Assembly (NCBI RefSeq): GCF_001499965.1
Contig: NZ_LQIT01000024.1
Location: 1-64,000, forward strand
DNA: 64,000 nucleotides
Reading direction: 5' to 3'
DNA from: Mycobacterium sp. GA-2829
GTDB taxonomy: Bacteria > Actinomycetota > Actinomycetes > Mycobacteriales > Mycobacteriaceae
Shown here: piece after piece, positions 17,835 to 26,443 of the stretch
Numbering within the stretch: position 1 is the first letter of the stretch
Layout: every line of letters begins with the position of its first letter
Translations under genes and position numbers: made by a program
The notes under the pieces: generated by a model
Database searches by the model: none
Told to the model about the DNA's origin: nothing
The model's input: only the letters and a program-made list of their open reading frames with translations

Positions 17835-19293
17835 GGTCGGCGGCGGCCGTCGCGAAGAACCGCCGCACGGCACCGAGATCGGCCTTGCCCGAGGGGGTGC
17901 GGGGGATCGCGTCGACGACGGCGATGTCGGTGGGTACCTCGTAGTGTGCGAGGTGGTGACGGAGGTGGGCGGTGAGTTCGTCGGCGTCGGCGGTGAAACC
18001 GTCGCGCAATTCGACCATGGCGACCGGGGTCTCGCCGAGGCGGTCGTCGGGCCTGCCGACGACGGTGGCGCCCCGCACGGCGGGGTGGTGTTCCAGCGCG
18101 GCGCGGACGTCGTCGGGCATCACCTTGAACCCGCCGCGAATGATCGCCTGATCCGCGCGGCCCAGGATCCACAGGAAGCCGTCGGCATCGATGCGGGCCA
18201 TGTCGGTCGTGCGCATCCACTCGGCGTCGGGTCCGAGCTGTCCGGGTTTCACCTCGAGCAGGCCCGGCGCATCGGGTCCGAGTGGGGTGCCGTCCTCACC
18301 GACGACGCGCAGCTGCGCACCGCCGCTGGCGCGTCCGACGCTGCCGCGTTTGGTGTGCCAGTGACGCCGATGGTCGGCCAGGGTCCATCCGGCCACCCCT
18401 CCGCCGAATTCGGTTGCGGCGTAGGACGTCAGCACCGGGATGCCGAACTTCTGCGTGAACGCGTCGGCGTCGGCGGCCGACAGCGGGGCGGTGCCCGAGG
18501 TGACGGCGCGAATCCCGGCCAAGTCCTCGCGGGTGAGGTCGGAGTGCAGCACCATCCGCAGCGCGGTCGGCACCAGCGACACCGCGCGCGGGCGGTGCCT
18601 GCGCACGGCGTCGGCCCACTGCGGCAGGTCGAAGCGCTCGAGCAGTGCGAACGACCGCGCTTCGGCCACACATTGCAGCACCCGGAACACGCCGCCGATG
18701 TGCACCAGGGGTGCGTTGACGATCGCGATGCCGTTGCGCGGTGCGTCGGGTTCGGGGCCGAGGACGCTGTGCGCCAGCATGTCGTAGGTGAGGTCGATGC
18801 GCTTGGGTGGCCCGGTGGTGCCGCTGGTCAGCATCCGCACCGCCACCCCGGCGCGCGGCCCGGCCCCGCCGGGGGTCGCGGCGGCCGCCACAAAGGGGTC
18901 CGCGGTGAGCGACGGCAGCGTGAGCACCGTGGTGTGTTTCGCCGGGCTCACCAGCGCGGCGACGTCCTCGGGGGCGCCGACGAGCACCGGCAGCGCGAGG
19001 TCGGCGATGTCGGCGCGGGTGCGGTCGTCACCGCGTGCGGGGTTGATCACGACCACGGTGCCGCCGGCGAGCAGCACCCCGAGCAGGGCGGCCAGTTGCG
19101 GTGGCCGGTTCCGCAGCAGGATGCCGACCTGGGGTGTGTCCCCGCCGTACCGGGTGACCGATTCGGCGATTCGTCGTGCGGCCACCCCGATCTGCGCCCA
19201 CGACAACCACTCTCGGTCGTATTCGACCGCGCGTGCCCCGGGCCGCAGGTCGAGGACGTGGGCGATGCGCCGGCTCAGTCGGTGCCCGGCCAT
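17827..19293 (-). CDS. Acyl-CoA synthetase / AMP-dependent ligase 3, divergent
   Basis: A 488-residue member of the same superfamily, shorter and more divergent than the two downstream ligases. The phosphate loop LTSGTTGPPKRIDLTYD, the TSGTAPLSAADADAF segment and the catalytic Lys in RTPSGKADLGAV are present, but the hinge region reads MRTTDMARID instead of the usual TGDL-type sequence. The ATG at 19293 overlaps the stop of the upstream crotonase gene (TGATG). Some relatives activate short or cyclic acids; the substrate is not readable. Confidence 0.82.
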   Translation of the reverse strand: MAGHRLSRRIAHVLDLRPGARAVEYDREWLSWAQIGVAARRIAESVTRYGGDTPQVGILLRNRPPQLAALLGVLLAGGTVVVINPARGDDRTRADIADLALPVLVGAPEDVAALVSPAKHTTVLTLPSLTADPFVAAAATPGGAGPRAGVAVRMLTSGTTGPPKRIDLTYDMLAHSVLGPEPDAPRNGIAIVNAPLVHIGGVFRVLQCVAEARSFALLERFDLPQWADAVRRHRPRAVSLVPTALRMVLHSDLTREDLAGIRAVTSGTAPLSAADADAFTQKFGIPVLTSYAATEFGGGVAGWTLADHRRHWHTKRGSVGRASGGAQLRVVGEDGTPLGPDAPGLLEVKPGQLGPDAEWMRTTDMARIDADGFLWILGRADQAIIRGGFKVMPDDVRAALEHHPAVRGATVVGRPDDRLGETPVAMVELRDGFTADADELTAHLRHHLAHYEVPTDIAVVDAIPRTPSGKADLGAVRRFFATAAADHG

Positions 19294-20075
19294 CACCGCA
19301 CCGTCGGCTGGGTGCGGAGCGGTGCCGGCTGGGCGGCGAGCTCGGCCTGCCCGATCGGGTTGCCGAGCCGGGTGTAGATCAGCCCCTGCTCCATCGCCGC
19401 CCGGTACGGCCGGTCCAGGGATTCCCAGATGGCCCGCACCGTGCCCTGGGTGGCCGCGGGGGGTTTGGCCGCGATGGTCGCGGCGATCCCGTGTGCGCGC
19501 GCCCAGAGCCGGTCCCGTTCGACGACCTCGGTGACCAGACCGATGCGCAGCGCGGTGTCGGCGCCGACGCGTTCGTCGTTGCCCATCAACGCGATACGCA
19601 GCGCGTCCCCGAGCCCCACCTTGCGCATCAGGCCGATCGGTTCCAGCGCGCACACCAGCCCGGCGCTCACATGCGAGTCGAAGAACGTCGCGTCGGTGGA
19701 GCAAATCACCACGTCCGCCTCGTTGAGGAAGTAGAACGCACCCGCGGTGCACATGCCCTGGACCGCGCACACCACCGGTTTCCACATCTTCTGCCACTTG
19801 GGGCTGAGGAGTTCGCCGGGATCCTCGTGGTGCCAGATGTTGTCGGGTTGACCGTAGGAGCTCTTGACGTCCAACCCGGCGCTGAACGCGCGGTCACCGG
19901 CGGCGCGCAGCACCACGGCGTGCACTGCGTCGTCGGCCTTGACCAGGCGCCAGGCCTCGGCCATCTCCTCGCACATGGTGCGGTCGAACGCGTTGAGCCG
20001 CTCGGGGCGGTCGAGCGTGACGGTCGCGACGTGGTCGTCGGCGTCGACCTCGAATCCGATGGTGGTGAACGTCAT
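19293..20075 (-). CDS. Enoyl-CoA hydratase/isomerase-family protein 1 (no canonical glutamates)
   Basis: A 260-residue crotonase-fold protein with the CoA-binding AFSAGLDVK and oxyanion-hole region KPVVCAVQGMCTAG. Aligned by eye to rat mitochondrial crotonase, the two catalytic glutamates (144 and 164) are Tyr and His (FFDSHVSAGL). It is therefore unlikely to be a standard hydratase and may be an isomerase, hydrolase or another crotonase-fold lyase. It overlaps the next crotonase gene by ATGA in a six-gene minus-strand operon. Confidence 0.85.
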   Translation of the reverse strand: MTFTTIGFEVDADDHVATVTLDRPERLNAFDRTMCEEMAEAWRLVKADDAVHAVVLRAAGDRAFSAGLDVKSSYGQPDNIWHHEDPGELLSPKWQKMWKPVVCAVQGMCTAGAFYFLNEADVVICSTDATFFDSHVSAGLVCALEPIGLMRKVGLGDALRIALMGNDERVGADTALRIGLVTEVVERDRLWARAHGIAATIAAKPPAATQGTVRAIWESLDRPYRAAMEQGLIYTRLGNPIGQAELAAQPAPLRTQPTVR

Positions 20076-20884
20076 CGGCACTTCCATTCCGGTGTGCGCT
20101 TCTCGACGAACGCTTTGGGGCCCTCCAGGGCGTCCTCGGTGTGCAGGTTGCGTTCGCGGAAGGCCTCCGCGAGCATCTCGGCCTCGTGCACCGGCAGATC
20201 GAGTCCCTTGAGGATCGCCAACCGGGTGCCGCGGACGGCCAGCGGCGCGTTGCGGGTCACGAGGTCGGCGATCTCGTGTGCGCGTTCGAGCAACCGGTCG
20301 TGTTCGACGACCTCGCTCACCATGCCGAGTTCGTACGCCCGCTGGGCGCTCATCCGCTCGTGCTTGCCCACCAGCGCCATCCGCAGCGCGACCGACCGCG
20401 GCAGCACCCGGGCCAATCGCACCACCTCGCGGCCGGACACCAGGCCGATGCTCACATGCGGATCGAAGAACGTGGCCCGGTCCGAGGCGATCACGATGTC
20501 CCCGGTGGTCACCCAGTCCAGCCCTGCGCCACAACAGATCCCGTTGATCGCGGCGAGCACCGGTTTGGCCATCCGGCGGAACGGGGGCGTCCCCTCCTGC
20601 GGGGCCTCCCACTGTTCGTAGGTGGACAGGAACGGCCGTTCGTTGAGGACCTTGCCGTCCTCGGGGATCTCCTTGACATCGGCTCCGGTGCAGAACGCCC
20701 GCCCGGTGGCCGTGACGATGAGCAGCCACACGTCGTCGTCGTTCTCCGCCTGGTCGTACGCGCTGCGCAGTTCGGTGATCATGTGGGGGCTCAGGGCGTT
20801 GAGCGCATCCGGCCGGTTCAACGTGATCGTCGCGGTGTGCCTGTCGACCTCGTAGGTGATCGTGTCGTACGAACGGTCCGTCAT
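20072..20884 (-). CDS. Enoyl-CoA hydratase/isomerase-family protein 2
   Basis: A 270-residue crotonase-fold protein (TLNRPDALNAL, AFCTGADVKE, NGICCGAGLDW). The positions of the two crotonase glutamates hold Asp and His (FFDPHVSIGLV), similar to its downstream neighbour, so the pair probably shares an atypical mechanism. The start at 20884 is preceded by CGAGGAGTTCG. An alternative ATG at 20917 would add 11 residues and give an ATGA overlap with the preceding gene. Confidence 0.85.
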   Translation of the reverse strand: MTDRSYDTITYEVDRHTATITLNRPDALNALSPHMITELRSAYDQAENDDDVWLLIVTATGRAFCTGADVKEIPEDGKVLNERPFLSTYEQWEAPQEGTPPFRRMAKPVLAAINGICCGAGLDWVTTGDIVIASDRATFFDPHVSIGLVSGREVVRLARVLPRSVALRMALVGKHERMSAQRAYELGMVSEVVEHDRLLERAHEIADLVTRNAPLAVRGTRLAILKGLDLPVHEAEMLAEAFRERNLHTEDALEGPKAFVEKRTPEWKCR

Positions 20885-20913
20885 CGAACTCCTCGGGTCG
20901 GTGTGGTCGGCGG

Positions 20914-21726
20914 TCATCGGCCCTGGAAGTCCGGGTCGCGCTTCTCCCGGAAGGCGGCCAGGCCCTCCTTGAAATCCGCGCTGCGGGAGGAGAGCTCGAC
21001 GCTGAACAGTTCCCGGTCCATGGCCTGGGCGAGCGGGCCGTCCAGGGCCTGGTGCACGGTCTGTTTGGCCAGGCCGATCGCGACGGTCGGCCCGGCGGCC
21101 AACCGGGCCAGCAGCCCCGCCGAGGCGTCGTCGACCTGCTCGGCGGGCACGCTGTGGTGGATCAAACCCCACGCGGCGGCCTCGGCGCCGCTGACCTTCT
21201 CACCCAACAGCAGCATCCGTTTCGCGCGCGCCAGACCGACCAGACGGGGGAGTAGCCAGCTGGCCCCGCTATCCGGGGTGAACCCGCGGGCGATGAACGG
21301 TTCCCAGAACACCGCGTCGGCGGAGGCGACGGTGAAGTCGGCCGCCAGCGCCAGGTTGCAGCCCAGGCCCACCGCCCAGCCGTGCACGCTGCACACCACG
21401 GGCAGGTGCAGGGTGTGGATCAGTTCGACGACGCGATTCGCACCGTGCGGGACGCGCCGCACCAGATCGCCGGTGCGCGGCCGTCGTTCGGCGGAGTTGG
21501 TGGCCACCCAGTCGGCGCCCGTGCAGAAATCGGGGCCGGCGCCGCGGATGTGCACGGCGCGCAGCGCGTCATCGGTCGCCGCGGCGGTCAGTTCGATAAC
21601 CAGGTCGCCGATCATGCTGTGGCTCAACGAGTTCCGGCGATCCGGCCGGTCGAGGGTCAGTTGGAGGACCTGACCCTCGCGGTGTGCGGACACCGACCCG
21701 TCCTGGTGACCCACCGGTGTTCCCAC
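20914..21726 (-). CDS. Enoyl-CoA hydratase/isomerase-family protein 3
   Basis: A 270-residue crotonase-fold protein (TLDRPDRRNSL, DFCTGADW, HGWAVGLGCNLAL, WLLPRLVG). The canonical glutamates are replaced by Asn and Phe; an Asp follows in FTPDSGASW, as in some 1,2-isomerase-like members. It is the first gene of the operon ending at 14729. The GTG at 21726 lies 14 bp downstream of the TACTGTAA-type site; internal GTG codons could also serve as starts. Confidence 0.83.
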   Translation of the reverse strand: MGTPVGHQDGSVSAHREGQVLQLTLDRPDRRNSLSHSMIGDLVIELTAAATDDALRAVHIRGAGPDFCTGADWVATNSAERRPRTGDLVRRVPHGANRVVELIHTLHLPVVCSVHGWAVGLGCNLALAADFTVASADAVFWEPFIARGFTPDSGASWLLPRLVGLARAKRMLLLGEKVSGAEAAAWGLIHHSVPAEQVDDASAGLLARLAAGPTVAIGLAKQTVHQALDGPLAQAMDRELFSVELSSRSADFKEGLAAFREKRDPDFQGR

Positions 21727-21739
21727 CCTTCGCAGTCGT

Positions 21740-21758
21740 TACGGTTAGCCCTACAGTA
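21740..21758. promoter_or_regulatory. TACTGTAA-type operator, weak copy
   Basis: TACGGTTA-GCC-CTACAGTA matches 13 of 16 positions of the palindrome TACTGTAA-N3-TTACAGTA seen perfectly at 41634 and 47700. It lies in the divergent promoter between the crotonase/ligase operon and the thioesterase/GntR operon. Confidence 0.55.
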
Positions 21759-21768
21759 GGCGCTACGA

Positions 21769-21794
21769 TTCGCTATCTTGTACAAGATAGCGAA
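21769..21794. promoter_or_regulatory. 26-bp perfect palindrome, candidate GntR operator
   Basis: Every base from 21769 to 21781 (TTCGCTATCTTGT) is mirrored by 21782 to 21794. The centre CTTGTACAAG fits the GT-AC core recognised by GntR/FadR-group regulators. It lies 34 bp before the thioesterase start; the second gene of that operon (22478) encodes a GntR protein, the likely binder. Confidence 0.7.
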
Positions 21795-21827
21795 ATCCGG
21801 CTCGAGGGAACAGGGGCGCCACCGACG

Positions 21828-22481
21828 ATGTCCGCGAACGCCGAACGACGGCTCGGGGAGGACCCGCTGCCCCAGACCGCGGCCGCGGCAGCGGCGATGC
21901 GTCGACTCGTCGACCTCCTCCTCGTCCAGGAGGGTCCGCACCCCGCCGTCGACGACATGCTCACCCGGTTCGCCGACTGGGAGGCGCAGCTGACGGCCAC
22001 CGCCCCCACCGACTACGCACCTCGCATCGGCGAGGCCGACGGCGACTACGGGCGCCGCGTCTACCTGCAGCACGCGTTCTACGTCGGGGCGTACAACCCG
22101 TGTTTCCCGGAGTACCGGTTCGACCGTCTCGACGCCGAAACCGCCTCGGGCTCGGTCACTTTCCCACTGGCGTTCGAGGGTCCGCCCGGTCTGGTGCACG
22201 GCGGCACGCTGGGCGCCTTCTTCGACTGCGTCACCCAGCATCAGAGTTGTGCGGTGGGCCGGTCGGGTAAGACGCGCTCACTGACCGTGCGCTACCGCCG
22301 GCCCACCCCGGTGCTGACCGAACTTACCTTCGACATCACGCGCACCGAGACCGACCGGGGCCTGCTGTCCACCGCGCGGCTGCTGCGTGACGGTGAGGTG
22401 CTGTGCACGGCCGAGGTCGACACCGTGGCGTTGTCGCCGGAGCAGCTGGCGGGTGCGCGCTACGGGCGGCGACGGACGTGA
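21828..22481 (+). CDS. Hot-dog-fold acyl-CoA thioesterase (PaaI-like)
   Basis: A 217-residue protein whose C-terminal 130 residues form a PaaI/4HBT hot-dog domain (PGLVHGGTLGAFFDCV, SLTVRYRRPTPV). It should hydrolyse an acyl-CoA or aid CoA recycling. The N-terminal 75 residues are extra compared with small PaaI proteins and show no recognised motif. ATG at 21828 is chosen because the frame upstream runs into the palindrome. It overlaps the GntR gene by GTGA. Confidence 0.75.
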   Translation: MSANAERRLGEDPLPQTAAAAAAMRRLVDLLLVQEGPHPAVDDMLTRFADWEAQLTATAPTDYAPRIGEADGDYGRRVYLQHAFYVGAYNPCFPEYRFDRLDAETASGSVTFPLAFEGPPGLVHGGTLGAFFDCVTQHQSCAVGRSGKTRSLTVRYRRPTPVLTELTFDITRTETDRGLLSTARLLRDGEVLCTAEVDTVALSPEQLAGARYGRRRT

Positions 22482-23233
22482 CACCACGGGTTGCCGAGGT
22501 GGTCGCCGCGCGCATCCGCGACGACATCCTGTCCGGACGACTCCGCGAAGGCGACCTCCTGCCGACCCAGGAGCAGCTGTTCACCGAATTCGGTGTCAGC
22601 CCACCGGCACTGCGTGAGGCGTTCCGCATCCTGGAGACCGACGGACTGGTATCGGTGCGGCGGGGCAACGTCGGTGGGGCGGTGGTGCATCTGCCGTCGG
22701 CGGACCGCACCGCCCAGACCATCGCGATGGCGTTGCAGACCCGCTCGGCCACGCCTGCCGAGGTCAGCGGCGCGCTGCTGCACCTCGAGCCGGTCTGCGC
22801 GGGGATGTGCGCGGCGCGACCCGACCGGTCCGCCGAGGTGGTACCCCACCTCGAGGCCGAGATCGCACGGCAGCGGGCATGTCTGGACGATCCCGCGCGG
22901 TACGTCGCCGACGCCCGCGGTTTCCACGAGGCGCTGGTGTCGCACTGCGGCAACGAGCCGATGATCCTGCTGATCGGAGCGCTCGAACGCATCTGGTCGG
23001 CACACGAATCCGCGGTGTGGAACGACGACGCGATGGTCGCGGCGACGATGCGGGCGGCGCTGCGCGACCACGAGCGCATCCTGGCCGCGATCGCCGACGG
23101 GGATGCGGCGCGCGCGGTCGAGGCCGCGCAGACGCACCTGACGGCGGCGCGACGGCACACGTTGGCCGTCGGCCGGGACCGCACCATCGAGGCCAGCCGC
23201 ATGGTCGTGAACACAGGAGGGCGACAACGATGA
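22478..23233 (+). CDS. GntR-family regulator, FadR subgroup
   Basis: A 251-residue regulator with an N-terminal winged helix (TQEQLFTEFGVSPPALREAF, then GLVSVRRGN with the wing) and a C-terminal FCD domain (ARGFHEALVSHCGN, RDHERILAAI, THLTAARRH supplying His and Asp). It is sandwiched between a thioesterase and an enoyl-CoA hydratase with 4-bp overlaps on both sides. The 26-bp palindrome at 21769-21794 is its most likely site, which would give control of both divergent operons. Confidence 0.88.
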   Translation: MTPRVAEVVAARIRDDILSGRLREGDLLPTQEQLFTEFGVSPPALREAFRILETDGLVSVRRGNVGGAVVHLPSADRTAQTIAMALQTRSATPAEVSGALLHLEPVCAGMCAARPDRSAEVVPHLEAEIARQRACLDDPARYVADARGFHEALVSHCGNEPMILLIGALERIWSAHESAVWNDDAMVAATMRAALRDHERILAAIADGDAARAVEAAQTHLTAARRHTLAVGRDRTIEASRMVVNTGGRQR

Positions 23234-24141
23234 CCGATGCCGACGACCGGGTGCTGTTCGAGGCGGACCACGACACCCGCATCGCGACGATCACGCTCAA
23301 CAATCCCCAGCGGCGCAACTCCTACGACGCCGCGATGCGCGGTGAGTTGGCGCGCCACCTCGACAGCGTCGCCGACGACGACGATCTCACGGTCGTTCTG
23401 CTGCGCGGGGCCGGTGGGGTGTTCAGCACCGGTGCCGACATGAACAACGCGTACGGCTGGTACGGGTCGGGCGATGAGCGCTCGCACGAAGAGCGGAAAG
23501 GCGGCGATGAGCCACAACAGAAGAGCCGGCCCAGTCAGCGCAGGCGCCTGGCCGTCGACCGTAAGTCGTTCGGCTTCTACCACGAGTTCATGGGCTTCCC
23601 GAAGGTCACCGTTGGCGAGGTCAGCGGATTCGCACTCGGCGGTGGTTTCGAGATGGCGCTGATGTGCGACATCGCCGTGGTCGGGCGGAGCACGCAGCTC
23701 GGGATGCCCGCCACCCGCTTCCTCGGGCCCGCGCTGGGCAGCCTGCACATGTTCTTCCACCGGCTGGGCCCGGTGCTGGCGCGCCGACTGCTGCTCACCG
23801 GCGACATCGTGGACGCCGCCGGGTTGGAGCACCTCGGGATCTTCACCGAGACGTGCGCCGACGAGCAGGTGCCCGCACGGGCGCGCTACTGGGCGCAGAA
23901 GGTCGCGAAGATGCCCGCCGACGGGGTCGTCATCGCCAAGGAGGCGTTCCGGCTCGTCGAGCAGAGTCAGGCCTACCAGGGTGAGGAGGTCGCCAGCTAC
24001 CTGTTCCACGCCTACGGCACCAACCTGCAGTTCGCACCCGGCGAGTTCAACTTCGTCAAGACCCGTGCCGAACACGGCACCAAGGAGGCGTTCCGGCTGC
24101 GTGACGAGCATTTCCATGTGCCCGAGCCGAGCGGTGAGTGA
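23230..24141 (+). CDS. Enoyl-CoA hydratase-family protein 4, with internal charged insertion
   Basis: A 303-residue crotonase-fold protein. It keeps the first catalytic Glu (FALGGGFEMALMCD) but has Ala at the second position (LGMPATRFLG). It carries a hydrophilic insertion of about 25 residues after VFSTGADMNNAYG (rich in Glu, Lys, Arg and Gln, about 80-105), close to the substrate-binding loop. Third in the thioesterase-GntR operon, starting at an ATGA overlap. Confidence 0.85.
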   Translation: MTDADDRVLFEADHDTRIATITLNNPQRRNSYDAAMRGELARHLDSVADDDDLTVVLLRGAGGVFSTGADMNNAYGWYGSGDERSHEERKGGDEPQQKSRPSQRRRLAVDRKSFGFYHEFMGFPKVTVGEVSGFALGGGFEMALMCDIAVVGRSTQLGMPATRFLGPALGSLHMFFHRLGPVLARRLLLTGDIVDAAGLEHLGIFTETCADEQVPARARYWAQKVAKMPADGVVIAKEAFRLVEQSQAYQGEEVASYLFHAYGTNLQFAPGEFNFVKTRAEHGTKEAFRLRDEHFHVPEPSGE

Positions 24142-24167
24142 CCCTGCCGCTGGTCGCGCCGCCTTAC

Positions 24168-24186
24168 AACTGCTACCGTTTCTGTA
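24168..24186. promoter_or_regulatory. Very weak TACTGTAA-type site
   Basis: AACTGCTA-CCG-TTTCTGTA matches 11 of 16 positions. It lies 57 bp before the thiolase at 24243. By itself it would not be called; it is listed only because of its position. Confidence 0.25.
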
Positions 24187-24242
24187 AACGCCGCCCGTTT
24201 GCCTCCGCCGCCGCGGCGGCCTGACACGCCGAGGTCGAGTCC

Positions 24243-25418
24243 ATGTCCACACCCGTCATCGTCGGCGCCGTCCGCACAGCGATCGGACGCTCGTTCAAGG
24301 GCACCCTGGTCAACACCCCTCCGGAGACGCTGATCACCACGGTGCTGCCGGAGGTCATCCGGCGCTCCGGTGTCGACCCGCAGGCCATCGACGACATCAT
24401 CTTCGCCGAATCCCATTACGGCGGCGGCGATCTCGCCCGCTACGCGGCCGACGCCACCGGTCTGCAGCACGTGCCCGGCCAGTCGGTGAACCGGCACTGC
24501 GCGGGCAGCCTGACCGCGATCGGCAACGCGGCGGCCCAGATCGGCTCCGGGATGGAGCGGGTGCTGGTCGCCGGCGGGGTGCAGTCGCTGTCGATGACGC
24601 CGCTGGTGAACTGGCGCATCCCGGGCCCCGAGCTCAAGTTCGAGGAGCGGTGGATGCCGCCGACGCACGTCGAGACACCCGACGCCCCGACCAAGGACAT
24701 GTCGATCACCGTCGGCTGGAACACCGCCCAGGCCGCGGGTATCACCCGCGAGGAGATGGACGCGTGGGCGGCGCGGTCACACCAGCGGGCCGTGGCCGCC
24801 CAGGACGCGGGCAAGTTCGTCGACGAGATCGTCCCGCTCAAGGTCGAACAGTTCGACGGTTCGGTCGTCGACTTCAGCGTCGACGAGCATCCGCGCCGCG
24901 ACACCACGGTGGAGAAGCTCGCCGGGCTCAAGGTGCTGCACCCCGAGATCGAGGGCTTCTCGATCACGGCGGGCAACAGCTCCGGCACCAACGACGCCGC
25001 CGCGGCCACCGTGCTCGTCGAGCGCGGCTACGCCGAGGCCGAGGGCCTGACCGTGCTGGCCAAGGTGCGGGCCTGGGCCTCGGCCGGGGTGGCCCCGCGC
25101 GACACCGGCCTCGGCGCGGTCAAGGTCATCGGCAAGGTGCTCGACCGGGCCGGGCTGACCCCGTCGGACGTGGCGCTGTGGGAGATCAACGAGGCGTTCG
25201 CCTCGGTCCCGATCGCGGCCTGCAAGGAGTACGGACTCGACGAGGAGAAGGTGAACTTCTCCGGAAGCGGCTGCAGCCTCGGCCATCCCATCGCCGCATC
25301 CGGCGCGCGGATGGTCACCACGCTGGTCTACGAACTGCAGCGGCGCGGCGGCGGCATCGGTGTCGCGGCGATGTGCGCCGGCGGCGGCCAGGGCGGCGCG
25401 GTCGTCGTGGAGGTCTGA
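24243..25418 (+). CDS. Thiolase (acetyl-CoA C-acetyltransferase family)
   Basis: A 391-residue thiolase. Cys86 lies in NRHCAGSLTA, NEAFA is present, the catalytic His is in LGHPIAASGARM and the second Cys in MCAGGGQGG. All elements for 3-ketoacyl-CoA cleavage are intact. It is separated by 101 bp from the preceding operon and is convergent with the TetR gene two bases downstream. Confidence 0.92.
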   Translation: MSTPVIVGAVRTAIGRSFKGTLVNTPPETLITTVLPEVIRRSGVDPQAIDDIIFAESHYGGGDLARYAADATGLQHVPGQSVNRHCAGSLTAIGNAAAQIGSGMERVLVAGGVQSLSMTPLVNWRIPGPELKFEERWMPPTHVETPDAPTKDMSITVGWNTAQAAGITREEMDAWAARSHQRAVAAQDAGKFVDEIVPLKVEQFDGSVVDFSVDEHPRRDTTVEKLAGLKVLHPEIEGFSITAGNSSGTNDAAAATVLVERGYAEAEGLTVLAKVRAWASAGVAPRDTGLGAVKVIGKVLDRAGLTPSDVALWEINEAFASVPIAACKEYGLDEEKVNFSGSGCSLGHPIAASGARMVTTLVYELQRRGGGIGVAAMCAGGGQGGAVVVEV

Positions 25419-25420
25419 CC

Positions 25421-26164
25421 TCAGCGTGACGTCTTGCGTGCCCGCTTCGGCTTCGCGCGCTCGTCGATCAGGCGGGCCGCGTGGTCGAGGATGCAGGTGA
25501 GCCCGTACTCGAAGTTGATGTCGTTCGGCACGCCGATGTGATGCCCCTTGGCGCTGAGTTCGGCCATCAGCGGTGTGGTCTCGGCGTTCACCGCCGAGGC
25601 GTCGTCGAGCAGGAACTCCGCGCTCTCCAGCGAGCGGGTCTTCTGGTAGAGCCGCGCGAGCACCACCGAACCGCGGACGTGCACCGACACCGCCGAGTAG
25701 GTGTCGTACGCGTCCTCGGGTGACAGCCCCGCGCCCACCAGACCGGACACCGCAGCCTCGATCTGCTCGACGCCCAGACGCAATGCCTTGGCCGACAGCG
25801 CCCCGCGGATGAGCACCAGGTCGCACAGGATCGGGCTCGCCAGGAACGTCTTGCGCATGTTGTGGGCGTGGTTGTGCAGCGACTCACGCCAGTTCTCGGC
25901 GTCGACGTACGGCGCCTCGAACGCGATCTGGCCCAACGCGCGGTCGGCCATCGCGTTGAGCAGATCGTCCTTCTTGCGGAAGTACCAGTAGATGCTCGTG
26001 ACACCGACGCCGAGATGCTTACCCAGCAGCGGCATGCTGAGGTTGTCGACCGACACCTCTTCGGCGAGTTCGAACGCGCCCTTGATGATGTCCTCGGGGT
26101 TGATGGACCCGCGCTCGCGGCGTTGCCGCTTCTCGGGGCTCGCTTGTCTGGCCACCTCGGCCAC
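25421..26164 (-). CDS. TetR-family regulator, candidate master regulator of the island
   Basis: A 247-residue regulator with an N-terminal helix-turn-helix (LLGKHLGVGVTSIYWYFRKK at about 46-65) and an unusually basic C-terminal tail (KPKRARKTSR). The sequence before the DNA-binding domain is also basic. It is the only TetR gene within the 48-kb island. A weak copy of the TACTGTAA palindrome lies in its upstream region, shared with the SDR gene, so autoregulation plus control of the scattered divergent promoters is the simplest model. The link is inferred from position only. Confidence 0.87.
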   Translation of the reverse strand: MAEVARQASPEKRQRRERGSINPEDIIKGAFELAEEVSVDNLSMPLLGKHLGVGVTSIYWYFRKKDDLLNAMADRALGQIAFEAPYVDAENWRESLHNHAHNMRKTFLASPILCDLVLIRGALSAKALRLGVEQIEAAVSGLVGAGLSPEDAYDTYSAVSVHVRGSVVLARLYQKTRSLESAEFLLDDASAVNAETTPLMAELSAKGHHIGVPNDINFEYGLTCILDHAARLIDERAKPKRARKTSR

Positions 26165-26321
26165 CTCCGTCGGAACTCGTCACATGCTCGCCGAATAGCT
26201 CGGCCGAGGCGGGGTGAGCCGCGGCTCCACCTGCACGCCGCGGGTCGGCCGGTGCCGTCGACCTTACCGGCCGGCTCGCGGTGAAGCGCTCGCGGTGCTC
26301 GGCCACAACTCGTTCCTCGCC

Positions 26322-26340
26322 TACAGTAAGCCGTATAGTA
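26322..26340. promoter_or_regulatory. TACTGTAA-type operator, weak copy near the TetR gene
   Basis: TACAGTAA-GCC-GTATAGTA matches 13 of 16 palindrome positions. It lies between the divergent TetR gene (158 bp upstream of its start) and the SDR gene (104 bp upstream). Confidence 0.55.
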
Positions 26341-26443
26341 CGCTTTTCTGTGACTGTTGGGCCAGCCAGGTGCGGCCGGTGGAGGTCGCCATCGAAACCT
26401 GCTCGCCCGCACCATGTTTCGCACACCAGCCGGAGGCGCAGCC

